Positions 29,549-37,344 of a stretch of DNA of 64,000 bases are shown here, one piece after another. Both the position numbers and the translations under genes were made by a program. The stretch lies in NCBI GenBank assembly GCA_905182855.1, contig CAJJDA010000010.1, positions 106,243 to 170,242 on the forward strand, read 5' to 3'. The DNA comes from a gamma proteobacterium HTCC2207. Its GTDB lineage: Bacteria > Pseudomonadota > Gammaproteobacteria > Pseudomonadales > Porticoccaceae. The first letter of the stretch is position 1; each line of letters opens with the position of its first letter. The notes beneath the pieces were generated by a model. The model was not told the origin of the DNA. It did no database searches and saw only the letters and a program-made list of their open reading frames with translations.

Positions 29549-29896
29549 TTGAGCTTTTTAATGGGGATACTCAACAATAAAGATGCGCATGACAGCGGTG
29601 CATCCTCTTGGACTAATAACAATAAACGAGCGTTCGCCAATGACAAGGCTAACCATGTACCGTCCTGTGGCCGTGTGAACAGTTCTAAAGGCTCTACTAG
29701 GCCAAAGGACTTCCGGCGCAGAAGCAATGATGGCTAGGGTCTGGAGTACAAGATTGTTAGGTTCTGTGAGTATGTTGAGAAATACTATGCTGTGAAGGTT
29801 AGGTATGAGTTGTCTTTTGAAAGCAATAGTGCTGAGACCTTTGCTAGCTGTGGTGTAGCTATCTACGTCACGGGGCAGTCTGCTGAGTCCTTATGA
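29549..29896 (+). pseudogene. Decayed HNH/DUF1524-like secreted protein (N-terminus lost, nonsense codon)
   Basis: From about 29576 the translation KDAHDSGASSW...FANDKANHVPSCGRV matches the intact protein at 33055-33600 nearly residue for residue. The signal peptide and the DHVV metal-site half are missing, and the codon equivalent to AAG in NDGKG is TAG (29735-29737). Beyond it the homology continues (EYKIVRFCEYVEKYYAVK) to a stop at 29894-29896. It is therefore a recent partial copy, not a functional gene. Confidence 0.8.
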
Positions 29897-29932
29897 TTGT
29901 TACTGTACCTGCGTAGATACAAGATAGCTGAT
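29871..29932 (+). repeat. Dispersed intergenic repeat, copy 2
   Basis: CGGGGCAGTCTGCTGAGTCC, then TTATGATTGTTACTGTACC and GCGTAGATACAA. It overlaps the 3' end of the HNH pseudogene, as copy 4 abuts the intact gene. Confidence 0.75.
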
Positions 29933-30105
29933 TAAAGCGTCAATATTTTGGTAGAATTTAACGCGAGGCTCTGAGTAGGTGTCGTGCAGTTATGGGTTGG
30001 TTTACTTGATGCTGCAACGCCAACTCACGATGCTAGATAACATGGGACGTTATTAGGTTTTAAGTGGTTACATCTTTTGGGTTGAGTAAAAGTATGAGGT
30101 TAGCG
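29897..30105. other. Spacer before the first amidohydrolase
   Basis: This starts with the end of repeat copy 2. The rest shows no ORF or RNA structure I can name. It must contain the promoter of the amidohydrolase gene. Confidence 0.4.
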
Positions 30106-31413
30106 ATGAATCATGTTATTCGATGTATTTTGATAGGTGGTATTTCAGTGCTGGCAAGCTACGGCGCATCCTCTGATGAAATGGCGTTAAAAGACTTAGT
30201 GGTGGTGCGGGCAGATCGGCTGCTTGATGTTGTCACGGGCGAGTTTGTAGACCAACCATTGGTATTTATTGAAGGAGATAGGATTGTTAAAGTAGTCTCT
30301 GGTGCAGCGGCAGCGCGCTTAGATATTATCCCTAGTGACGCTAAAGTGGTAGAGCTCCAAGGACAGACCCTACTGCCTGGTCTAATGGATATGCATGTGC
30401 ATCTGTCTTCTGCGTCTAAAGACATCTCTTTTTTAGAAGCACGGTTGCAATCAGTACCACGCAGAACAGTTAATGCAGTTAAAAATGCAAAAGCAACGTT
30501 GTTGGCTGGATTTACTTCGGTGCGTAATGTTGGCGCCTCTGACTATACGGTGATCGCAGTGCGCGATGCGATCGATATCGGTGATGTTCCTGGGCCACGC
30601 ATTTGGGCTACAGGCCCATCGCTAGGTATCACCGGCGGCCATTGTGATGACAATTATTCGCCCCCAGAATTAAAACAAAAAAGCCAAGGCATTGCTGATG
30701 GCCCATGGGCCGTAAAAGCAAAGGTACGAGAAAATATAAAGTACGGCGCAAATGCCATTAAATTTTGTGCCACCGGCGGTGTGTTCTCTAGGGGCACTAA
30801 GGTTGGGGCGATTCAATACTCTCTAGAGGAGATGCAAGCGATTGTCGAGGAAAGCCACCGCAGGGACATGATCGTTGCAGCCCATGCACATGGTACCGAG
30901 GGTATTAAAACCGCAATAATTGCGGGAGTGGACAGCATAGAGCATGCCAGTATATTAGACGATGAAACTATTCTTCTGGCCAAAGAATACGGCACTTATT
31001 TGTCGATGGATATTTATAATACCGAATATACCTTCGCGTTTGGTAAAGCCAATGGCGTGCCCGAGGAAAACTTAAAGAAAGATGAAGCCATTGGCCAGGT
31101 TCAACGAGACAGTTTTACGGCCGCGGTTAAAGCGGGCGTGAACATGGTGTTTGGCAGCGACGCCGCTATTTATCCACATGGCGATAATGCTAAGCAATTT
31201 TCGCGGATGGTGACATATGGCATGACTGAGTTACAAGCTATTCAGGCTGCCACTGTTAATGCGGCTGCCATGATGAAGCGCAATGACATCGCGCAAATCA
31301 AAGCGGGATTTTTAGCCGACATTGTGGCGGTATCGGCTAATCCATTAGTGGATATTAGCGTGACTGAACGCGTAACTTTTGTGATGAAGGGCGGAGTGAT
31401 TTACAAACAATAA
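30106..31413 (+). CDS. Exported amidohydrolase (imidazolonepropionase/prolidase-like)
   Basis: A metal-dependent hydrolase of the amidohydrolase superfamily with an N-terminal signal (MNHVIRCILIGGISVLASYGAS). Metal ligands are visible: MDMHVH, the lysine in NAIKFCATGG, AAHAHG, SIEHAS and FGSDAA. Such proteins are often Xaa-Pro dipeptidases or related peptidases; the substrate is not determinable. I place the start at ATG 30106 because GAGG lies six bases before it; ATG 30094 and GTG 30064 are alternatives. It is a paralogue of the gene at 31736. Confidence 0.85.
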   Translation: MNHVIRCILIGGISVLASYGASSDEMALKDLVVVRADRLLDVVTGEFVDQPLVFIEGDRIVKVVSGAAAARLDIIPSDAKVVELQGQTLLPGLMDMHVHLSSASKDISFLEARLQSVPRRTVNAVKNAKATLLAGFTSVRNVGASDYTVIAVRDAIDIGDVPGPRIWATGPSLGITGGHCDDNYSPPELKQKSQGIADGPWAVKAKVRENIKYGANAIKFCATGGVFSRGTKVGAIQYSLEEMQAIVEESHRRDMIVAAHAHGTEGIKTAIIAGVDSIEHASILDDETILLAKEYGTYLSMDIYNTEYTFAFGKANGVPEENLKKDEAIGQVQRDSFTAAVKAGVNMVFGSDAAIYPHGDNAKQFSRMVTYGMTELQAIQAATVNAAAMMKRNDIAQIKAGFLADIVAVSANPLVDISVTERVTFVMKGGVIYKQ

Positions 31414-31735
31414 TTTGTTTCAGCCTAATATCCTTCCGATGTTTCTGCTCGACCTAAATCTCGGTAGAGCTTAACCTTTATAATTTTCCTGCCAGGTCTC
31501 AAGCATGACTTGCTTAGTCTCCAAATCAGCAGAGGCCGCGGGGGGAGGTTGCCGAGTCCTTATGATTGTTACTGTGCTTGCCTTGGTACAAACTAAGCCC
31601 ATTTCAAAACCTTACCTGCCCCATAACCCACCTGCGCAGCCCATCTAAGTTGCATAGCCATCGTTGGTCTGCGAAATTTAACCTTGACCATAGACCAAGC
31701 TAGTGAGAACCTAACATTAGAATTGCGAAATCATC
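31414..31735. other. Intergenic region with dispersed repeat copy 3
   Basis: 322 bp between the two amidohydrolases. The middle (31513-31612) is a repeat copy; no gene is seen. TTTATAATTT near 31468 could be a -10 element. Confidence 0.45.
31513..31612 (+). repeat. Dispersed intergenic repeat, copy 3
   Basis: It shares with copy 5: TTAGTCTCCAAATCAGCAG, GGCC-CGGGGGGAG, the GAGTCCTTATGATTGTTACT core and AGCCCATTTCAAAACC. The GCGTAGATAC segment is changed to CCTTGGTAC. Confidence 0.75.
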
Positions 31736-32977
31736 ATGGGCCATATTATGACTGTCTCTAATACTTTTCGATTTATTGCGGCTACCCTCTGCCTGATCTT
31801 GTCGCTGCCGGCAATGGCTCAAGACCGGCCGTTTGCTCTCACGCATGCAAATCTATTCGATGGATCAAGAAATAAGATAATTAAAGACGTAACGGTGTTC
31901 GTAAGAGACGGATTGATAGAACGCATCATAACAGGTGAAGTAAATATTTCAGGCGACTACGAGGTTATCGACACAGAGGGAAACTACTTGATGCCGGGCA
32001 TGTTTGACGTGCATACCCACATCGATTCGGTTAATCGTGCCAGACAGGCTGTTGAGTCTGGCGTCACAACTGTTCGGAGTGCGAGTGTCACCTCATTTCA
32101 AGACGTAGCGTTACGTGAACTGGTTCGAGAGGGGAAAATTATCGGTCCTGAGTTCTTTGCTGCAGGCATTTATATTACACCAAATCTCGGCGACACTATT
32201 CTTTCAGACCCTAGGTTGGTGGCACTCTCTGATGGCGTTAATACGGATGACGAATTGCGGCTGCTGGTAAATGTTAATGTTGACCGTGGCGTTGACGTTA
32301 TCAAGACCCGTGGCACCCAACGTGCTGGCCTACCTGACACGGATCCACGACAGCAAGTTTACACTGAGCGTCAGCTGCGCGTAGTAGTAGAGGAGGCAAG
32401 CAAACACGGGTTACCCGTCTTAGTTCATGCGCACGGCGATGAAGGCGCTCGCGCCGCAGTGTTAGCCGGTGCAAGAAGCATTGAGCATGGCACCTATCTC
32501 AGCAACGAGACATTACGATTAATGAAAGCGCGAGGCACTTGGTTTGTGCCGACTTATGTGACGATGGATGCTATGAACGAACAACGTTATGGCTACGTGC
32601 TCCGCTTGCGGGGCAAGCATATGGTGCCGCAGCTGGAGCGAGCGATTCGGGAGGCGTATCGAATTGGCGTAAAAATCGCAACGGGCGCCGATCACTATTA
32701 CGAGGAGGATGCGATCAACAGAATATCGATCGAGGTACAGCGCTTTGTTGAATTCGGTATGAGTCATTTTGATGCTCTGAAAACGGCTACAGTGAATTCG
32801 GCTGAGTTACTTCAGATAGCGGATCGCACTGGCCGAATTAAAGAAGGCTTCGAGGCTGATATGATCCTGATACCGGGCAATCCCTTGACAAACATAGAAG
32901 CACTGCAAGACGTCTTGCTCGTGATGAGTAATGGTCGACTTGTTTTAAAACGCATACCATTCTCTGTGTCCGGTTGA
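31736..32977 (+). CDS. Exported amidohydrolase family protein
   Basis: 413 aa, signal peptide ending LPAMAQ. Superfamily ligands: FDVHTHID, the lysine in VIKTRGTQRAG, LVHAHGDEGA, SIEHGTYL and the aspartate in IATGADHYY. Similar in plan to the upstream amidohydrolase but clearly diverged from it. Probably a periplasmic or secreted peptidase or lactonase-like enzyme; the substrate is unknown. ATG 31748 is an alternative start that keeps the signal peptide. Confidence 0.85.
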   Translation: MGHIMTVSNTFRFIAATLCLILSLPAMAQDRPFALTHANLFDGSRNKIIKDVTVFVRDGLIERIITGEVNISGDYEVIDTEGNYLMPGMFDVHTHIDSVNRARQAVESGVTTVRSASVTSFQDVALRELVREGKIIGPEFFAAGIYITPNLGDTILSDPRLVALSDGVNTDDELRLLVNVNVDRGVDVIKTRGTQRAGLPDTDPRQQVYTERQLRVVVEEASKHGLPVLVHAHGDEGARAAVLAGARSIEHGTYLSNETLRLMKARGTWFVPTYVTMDAMNEQRYGYVLRLRGKHMVPQLERAIREAYRIGVKIATGADHYYEEDAINRISIEVQRFVEFGMSHFDALKTATVNSAELLQIADRTGRIKEGFEADMILIPGNPLTNIEALQDVLLVMSNGRLVLKRIPFSVSG

Positions 32978-32995
32978 GGCCTGCTTCCTGCCCCA

Positions 32996-33054
32996 GTTTG
33001 CCTCTGCTGACTTGATCTGAGATAGTAGATTGATTACTCAATAGGCTCTGCTCT
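32996..33054 (+). repeat. Leader repeat, copy 1, before the HNH gene
   Basis: 59 bp, ending at the ATG of the secreted HNH gene, aligned without gaps to 35445-35503 before the Sel1 pseudogene with about eight mismatches; a 34-bp core (from GATCTGAGATAGTAGATTGA) is identical. Keeping an upstream region this closely suggests a shared promoter or leader copied together with the signal peptide. Confidence 0.8.
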
Positions 33055-33600
33055 ATGAAATATATACTGATACTTGCGGCTTTGCTTAGCTATGGTACTT
33101 TAGCATCTGACTTTTATGACCATAAGGCATTAACTGAGAAAGGAGAAACATGGGCGCAGTTTGGGATTGGGTCTTTGATTACATCAGCTGTAGTTGCGGG
33201 TAGCTACAATCGCGCACAATTCTACTTCCAAAGCTACAAGCCAGACACCTCAATAGGCTTCTACACAAATCAAACGTGTTCCTCCATAAACATAGACCAC
33301 GTAGTTAGTCTAAAAGATGCGCATGACAGCGGTGCATCCTCTTGGAGTACTTACAAGAAACGAACCTTCGCCAACGACAAGGCTAACCATGTGCCTTCCT
33401 GTGGCCGTGTGAAAAGCTCTAAAGGCTCTGTCGGGCCAAAGGACTTTCTGCGCAGAAGCAATGACGGCAAGGGTCTGGAGTATAAGATTGTCAGGTTCTG
33501 TGAGTATGTTGAGAAGTACTATGCGGTGAAGTTGAAGTATGAGTTGTCTTTTGGGGCAAATAGCAAAGCAACTTTTCAAAGCTGTGATGTAGCTATTTAG
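33055..33600 (+). CDS. Secreted HNH-type (DUF1524-like) nuclease candidate
   Basis: 181 aa. Signal peptide 1-18 (MKYILILAALLSYGTLAS). The nuclease-like core is IDHVVSLKDAHDSGASSW (aspartate/histidine near 81-82), then FANDKANHVPSCGRVKSSKG (asparagine near 111), the layout of DUF1524/HNH exported endonucleases. The segment GETWAQFGIGSL before it looks like half a Sel1 repeat. A second copy is decayed at 29.5 kb. Secretion suggests use of extracellular DNA or attack on other cells; there is no visible immunity gene. Family assignment is from motif shape, not search. Confidence 0.65.
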   Translation: MKYILILAALLSYGTLASDFYDHKALTEKGETWAQFGIGSLITSAVVAGSYNRAQFYFQSYKPDTSIGFYTNQTCSSINIDHVVSLKDAHDSGASSWSTYKKRTFANDKANHVPSCGRVKSSKGSVGPKDFLRRSNDGKGLEYKIVRFCEYVEKYYAVKLKYELSFGANSKATFQSCDVAI

Positions 33601-33652
33601 GGGGCGGGGGAGTCTGCTGAGTCCTTGTTATTGTACCTGGGGAGATACTTTA
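33601..33652 (+). repeat. Dispersed intergenic repeat, copy 4
   Basis: GGGGGCGGGGGAGTCTGCTG, AGTCCTTGTTATTGTACC, TGGGGAGATACTT. It directly abuts the stop of the HNH gene. Confidence 0.75.
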
Positions 33653-33953
33653 GAGAGCCACTATTACCTTTGCATGGATACATGGGCGTGGTCGAATATA
33701 TAGTTATTTGTGTCGCCGTATTTAGGAAGCTCCCATTTATGGCCTCAAACTCTACAGACTCGATATTTACGGAAGTGCTTTCCACTTACCGCTATTGATC
33801 TGCATGATGCGCAGACAGATTGTTGTAATCTTCTCAAAATCCATAAAAGATGCGGCATAGATTGTTTGCAGAGGGGAGCTGGTAAATAAAGTATTTTATA
33901 CACTACTATTTTTGGTACTATCAAAGGCCAATTTCGAGTAAAACAATAAACTG
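33653..33953. other. Spacer before the sulfotransferase fusion gene
   Basis: 301 bp, AT-rich towards the gene, with no credible ORF on either strand. It presumably holds the promoter of the fusion gene. Confidence 0.4.
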
Positions 33954-35324
33954 ATGATTTGTACCTCTGAATTTACTTTTATCCATCTCCATAAGACTGG
34001 TGGTCAGTCCATAAGCAATGCACTTTTACAGACTATTCCAGACGCGCGAGAGATCGGCTATCACCTTCCTTTAAAATACTTACCTAGTGACGCGACATCG
34101 CTGCCCGTTATTGGCGTCCTACGCAACCCATGGGATTGGTATGTCTCTTGGTACGCATTCAACAACCTGCATGGCGTAAAAAATCCTCTATTCAGCATTG
34201 TGTCGCGCGGAAAACAGGTTGGCTTCAATGACACAATCAAGAACCTCGTGGAATATACAGAGCAAACTCACTACAACGAAATCATGAAAGTTGCTCATAG
34301 ATCTTTGTTGCCTGACGACTTTGAAAACGATGGCGGTTCGGGGTTCAAAAAAAGCTGCTTAGATGAATTTTACTCCGCTTCAGATGGCTACTACAGCATG
34401 CTTGCTAATCGCATGTTTGGAGAAGACTTTAAAGGGGTACACCTCATCCAGTTTGAGAATCTTGAAAGTGAATTTATAAGTACTCTTAAGCAGCTTGGGA
34501 TAAAGCAGGTTACAGCGGTAGAGAATATATTAATCAACGAACCCAAGAAAAACAAATCTGCACGCGGACATTACTCTCAGTATTATAATGAAGATCTTAT
34601 TGAACTTATCAGCAGCAAAGAGCGACGTATTATTGAAGAGTTTGGATATGAGTTTGAGTCAAAAAAAGATTCGATACCGATTCGCCATCTTGAACCTGGC
34701 GAACGCGTAAGAAAGGTTGGAGGAACAGGAGGCAACTTTCTCAAATTGGGCAACGTGCGAGACATTGAGCCACTCAGGGAAAAAGTTTCCTGCCTTTCCG
34801 AACATGATTGGTCAAAGTCAGACAGACACACCCAATTTGACATCCATAAGGAAACGCAAAGCGTTCAGTTACTGGCAGATGACATGTCTCATACTTATCC
34901 TGTACCAACCGATTTCTACGATGATTTTGCTGATTTGATCAATCCCATTCTTCAGCAGCTATCTTCTCATTTTGGTGATAATGGTACTTTCATCAGGGTT
35001 CTGCTGGCCCGATTGAAAGGCAAGTCAGAGATTAAGCCACATGTTGATAAGGGCTACTCGCTGATCAACTGCAATAGATTGCATATTCCTTTAATTTCAA
35101 ATGTGGACGTAACCTTTTTTGTCGGGGGAGAATCTCGAAAAATGGGTGAGGGCGAAATTTGGGAAATCAACAATGCTAACGTTCATGCAGTAACAAATAA
35201 GTCTGACTTGGCGCGGGTACACCTTATTGTCGATTGGACGCCTACTGAAACGCTACTCAAAGAAAAAAAAGCCTTCAGGATGGATGTCTCGCGGCTTTAT
35301 CAAGCTGAGATGCGTGTAAGTTAG
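33954..35324 (+). CDS. Sulfotransferase - aspartyl/asparaginyl beta-hydroxylase-like fusion protein
   Basis: 456 aa in one intact frame. Residues about 5-235 are a sulfotransferase domain: HLHKTGGQSIS (13-19) is the PAPS 5'-phosphosulfate loop and VLRNPWDWYVSWY (55-67) the 3'-phosphate motif. Residues about 260-432 resemble a cupin 2-oxoglutarate dioxygenase of the Asp/Asn hydroxylase type: IKPHVDKGYS (iron ligands H363 and D365), RLHIPL, W-EINNANVHAV (H411) and ARVHLIVDW (R421, oxoglutarate). No signal peptide. One protein could thus sulfate and hydroxylate a common substrate such as a peptide or small natural product. I do not know this architecture. No biosynthetic partners are adjacent. 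The stop codon lies in repeat copy 5. Confidence 0.8.
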   Translation: MICTSEFTFIHLHKTGGQSISNALLQTIPDAREIGYHLPLKYLPSDATSLPVIGVLRNPWDWYVSWYAFNNLHGVKNPLFSIVSRGKQVGFNDTIKNLVEYTEQTHYNEIMKVAHRSLLPDDFENDGGSGFKKSCLDEFYSASDGYYSMLANRMFGEDFKGVHLIQFENLESEFISTLKQLGIKQVTAVENILINEPKKNKSARGHYSQYYNEDLIELISSKERRIIEEFGYEFESKKDSIPIRHLEPGERVRKVGGTGGNFLKLGNVRDIEPLREKVSCLSEHDWSKSDRHTQFDIHKETQSVQLLADDMSHTYPVPTDFYDDFADLINPILQQLSSHFGDNGTFIRVLLARLKGKSEIKPHVDKGYSLINCNRLHIPLISNVDVTFFVGGESRKMGEGEIWEINNANVHAVTNKSDLARVHLIVDWTPTETLLKEKKAFRMDVSRLYQAEMRVS

Positions 35325-35415
35325 TCTTCAGATCAGCAGGCCACGGGGGAGTCTGCTGCGTCCGTGTGATTGTTACTATATCTGGGTAGATACAAAGTAG
35401 ACCCATTTCAAAACT
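35321..35415 (+). repeat. Dispersed intergenic repeat, copy 5 (most complete)
   Basis: TTAGTCTTCAGATCAGCAGG, CCACGGGGGAGTCTGCTG, GTGATTGTTACTATATCTG, GGTAGATACAAAGTAGACCC, ATTTCAAAACTC. It contains the stop codon of the fusion gene and lies about 30 bp before leader repeat copy 2, so together they form the fullest version of the unit. Confidence 0.8.
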
Positions 35416-35444
35416 CAAAGAAGCCTTCCTAGCCACGCCCCATC

Positions 35445-35503
35445 GTTTGCCTCTTCCGACATGATCTGAGATAGTAGATTGATTACTCAATAGGCTTCTC
35501 ACC
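35445..35503 (+). repeat. Leader repeat, copy 2, before the Sel1 pseudogene
   Basis: The same 59-bp leader as 32996-33054, ending at the ATG of a signal peptide (MKYILLLTALLSY) that is itself nearly the one on the HNH protein. Confidence 0.8.
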
Positions 35504-35765
35504 ATGAAATACATTCTGCTACTTACTGCGCTACTTAGTTATTGTTCTTTTTCATCTGACTTTGATGAGATGATGGAGCTGGCTGGCTAAACAAAAACAC
35601 ATAATTGCTCAGTACAACATAGGTGTTATGTATAACAGAGGAATCGGTATGCCAAAGGATGATGCCGAGACTGCTAGGTGTTACAGGAAGGCTGCTGACT
35701 ACTTAGAAGTTGATGCGGTAATTAGACCGCGCCAAGACTCGGGACCTGATGATCAAGGCGTTTAA
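35504..35765 (+). pseudogene. Decayed secreted Sel1-repeat protein
   Basis: ATG 35504 gives a signal peptide (MKYILLLTALLSYCSFSSDF) and stops at 35590. In another frame, AQYNIGVMYNRGIGMPKDD-AETARCYRKAADY follows, a textbook Sel1 (TPR-like) repeat, ending at TAA 35763-35765. The gene is frameshifted and shortened. It shares leader and signal peptide with the HNH gene at 33055. Confidence 0.8.
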
Positions 35766-35896
35766 TAGACGACTTAGCTAAAATTTAGGGCCAAAAGTGA
35801 GGTAATGCAATGAGCGTAACTAATGCACAGGCCATGGACTTTAAAAACTCTTGTTAGGTGGCCAAACTCACTGTACCACTACAATTGGCGATGGTT
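35766..35896. other. Short spacer between the Sel1 remnant and the convergent hydrolase
   Basis: Nothing recognisable beyond a 15-codon reading frame (from ATG 35811), which I do not call a gene. Confidence 0.3.
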
Positions 35897-37270
35897 CTAT
35901 TTATCGGTCTGCGCTTTTCTTTGGTGGAGCTCCATACCAATTGCTGTCCAGTTAGCAAAACCTTTCCAATAGTTGGGGTCCTTAGTGTCTGTTCGTGGCG
36001 TATCGTTTGAGATGATAGGTAATTTTAAGTAATCACCATATTTGTTTGAATTACCGAGCAGGTGCATTTCCAAAAACGCGGTTATAAAGTGTTGATTAAT
36101 GTTGTTTAGACGCCGATTATCCCAAGCAGGCTCCTGATAATGGGCGTACTCACGAGGATAGAGCGCTGCGAGAGGCGGAGCAGGATTAGTCGCAACCTCA
36201 TGTATGGCTCCTTGATAGACCAATAGATAACGTTCGGCATTTATCGCATGGTCAAATAACCACTGTGCGGCCGCAAAGCCGGTTGTTTGGTCCTGAGATC
36301 CGACGATAAAAAGACTAGGTACTATCAGATTTTTTATGCCTTCTTCGCTCCAGTATCCGGCAGGGGCGTATGGCGCGAATGCCACTATCGCCTTGATACG
36401 AGTGTCGAGCATCGCTTCGAATCTAGGGTCTCCCTCCTGCAGACTAGCGAGATGGCGACCGGGGACCACGCCTGAATAGTCTACCGCGGCTTGGCTTGCA
36501 CCAACGCCTGCCGCGCTCAATGTTCCATAGGTTCCCATAGAGTATCCGACTACGGCAGTGAGCTCTGCGTTGACCATACCTTGAAGAAATGAATCCGATT
36601 CTTCGCTCATGTTTGCTAGGCTGCTAATGACAAAGTTTATATCTCGAGGTCTGTGCACTAGGGTGCTACTGACCGATGCCGCATCGGCATGGGTGGATTC
36701 GGTGTGGTCGATGGCGGCCACCACATAGCCTTTCGAGGCTAGATTCTCTGCTAGCCAGGTCATCATAACCCTTGATCCGGAGTAGCCATGAGAGATTATG
36801 ACTAGGGGTAATGATTGACTGTTGGCATCTGGCACTGCGTTACGAGCTGCCCGCCCGCCAAAGTGGAACGGTAGATTAGGCCGATCGGGATTGCCCACGC
36901 CGTGACCAAGGACATCACTATAGGTGGTGATTTGGGTTTCGCCCGCTCGTAGTATCGCGGGATACCAGACTTCGACGGTCAGTTGGCGGTCATAGCGTGG
37001 GTTGGGCTGCTCCTCGCTATAGCTAAGAATGTCCAGTTGATTGAGGTTAACCAATTGCAGGGTGCGAACACCAACCTTAAGCTCGCCACGGGCTGCTAAC
37101 GCTGGTGCGTCTCCACGCGGATCACCATAAAAGAAGTCAGTTTCCTTAAGACTGTCACAGCCATGCTCAGTGTGGTCGCTGTCCGTTATATGGGGCGAGC
37201 CGCATTCATGAACGGCATGACTATTGAGTGACAGAAGTACAGTTATAAGTAATACAGCCGGTTTGCGCAC
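35897..37270 (-). CDS. Exported alpha/beta hydrolase (PAF-acetylhydrolase/dienelactone-hydrolase-like)
   Basis: 457 aa with an N-terminal signal (MRKPAVLLITVLLSLNSHA). The fold is shown by LVIISHGYSGSRVMMTWLAENLASKGYVV (oxyanion region), GYSMGTYG with the nucleophile serine, and a later GSQDQTTG segment that would carry the acid; the histidine is likely in GAIHEVA. Secreted esterases of this type split short acyl or lactone esters. The substrate is unknown. Confidence 0.8.
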   Translation of the reverse strand: MRKPAVLLITVLLSLNSHAVHECGSPHITDSDHTEHGCDSLKETDFFYGDPRGDAPALAARGELKVGVRTLQLVNLNQLDILSYSEEQPNPRYDRQLTVEVWYPAILRAGETQITTYSDVLGHGVGNPDRPNLPFHFGGRAARNAVPDANSQSLPLVIISHGYSGSRVMMTWLAENLASKGYVVAAIDHTESTHADAASVSSTLVHRPRDINFVISSLANMSEESDSFLQGMVNAELTAVVGYSMGTYGTLSAAGVGASQAAVDYSGVVPGRHLASLQEGDPRFEAMLDTRIKAIVAFAPYAPAGYWSEEGIKNLIVPSLFIVGSQDQTTGFAAAQWLFDHAINAERYLLVYQGAIHEVATNPAPPLAALYPREYAHYQEPAWDNRRLNNINQHFITAFLEMHLLGNSNKYGDYLKLPIISNDTPRTDTKDPNYWKGFANWTAIGMELHQRKAQTDK

Positions 37271-37344
37271 GCTTAATCCTTAGAAGAGGTTACCTTGTGT
37301 AAGGTCTAGAATACCACCCGTGATGGAGGCTGACACGCGTTCAA

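Noticed and set aside
26600-35420. CRISPR array made of the intergenic repeats
   Set aside because: Copies are 1-4 kb apart with genes between them, vary in length and identity, and there are no cas genes.
29871-35503. Integron gene-cassette array with the repeats as attC sites
   Set aside because: The repeats lack the paired R/L core sites and strong self-complementarity of attC, some overlap stop codons at different phases, and no integron integrase is seen.
35811-35858. 15-codon ORF MSVTNAQAMDFKNSC
   Set aside because: Too short to support as a gene and without context.
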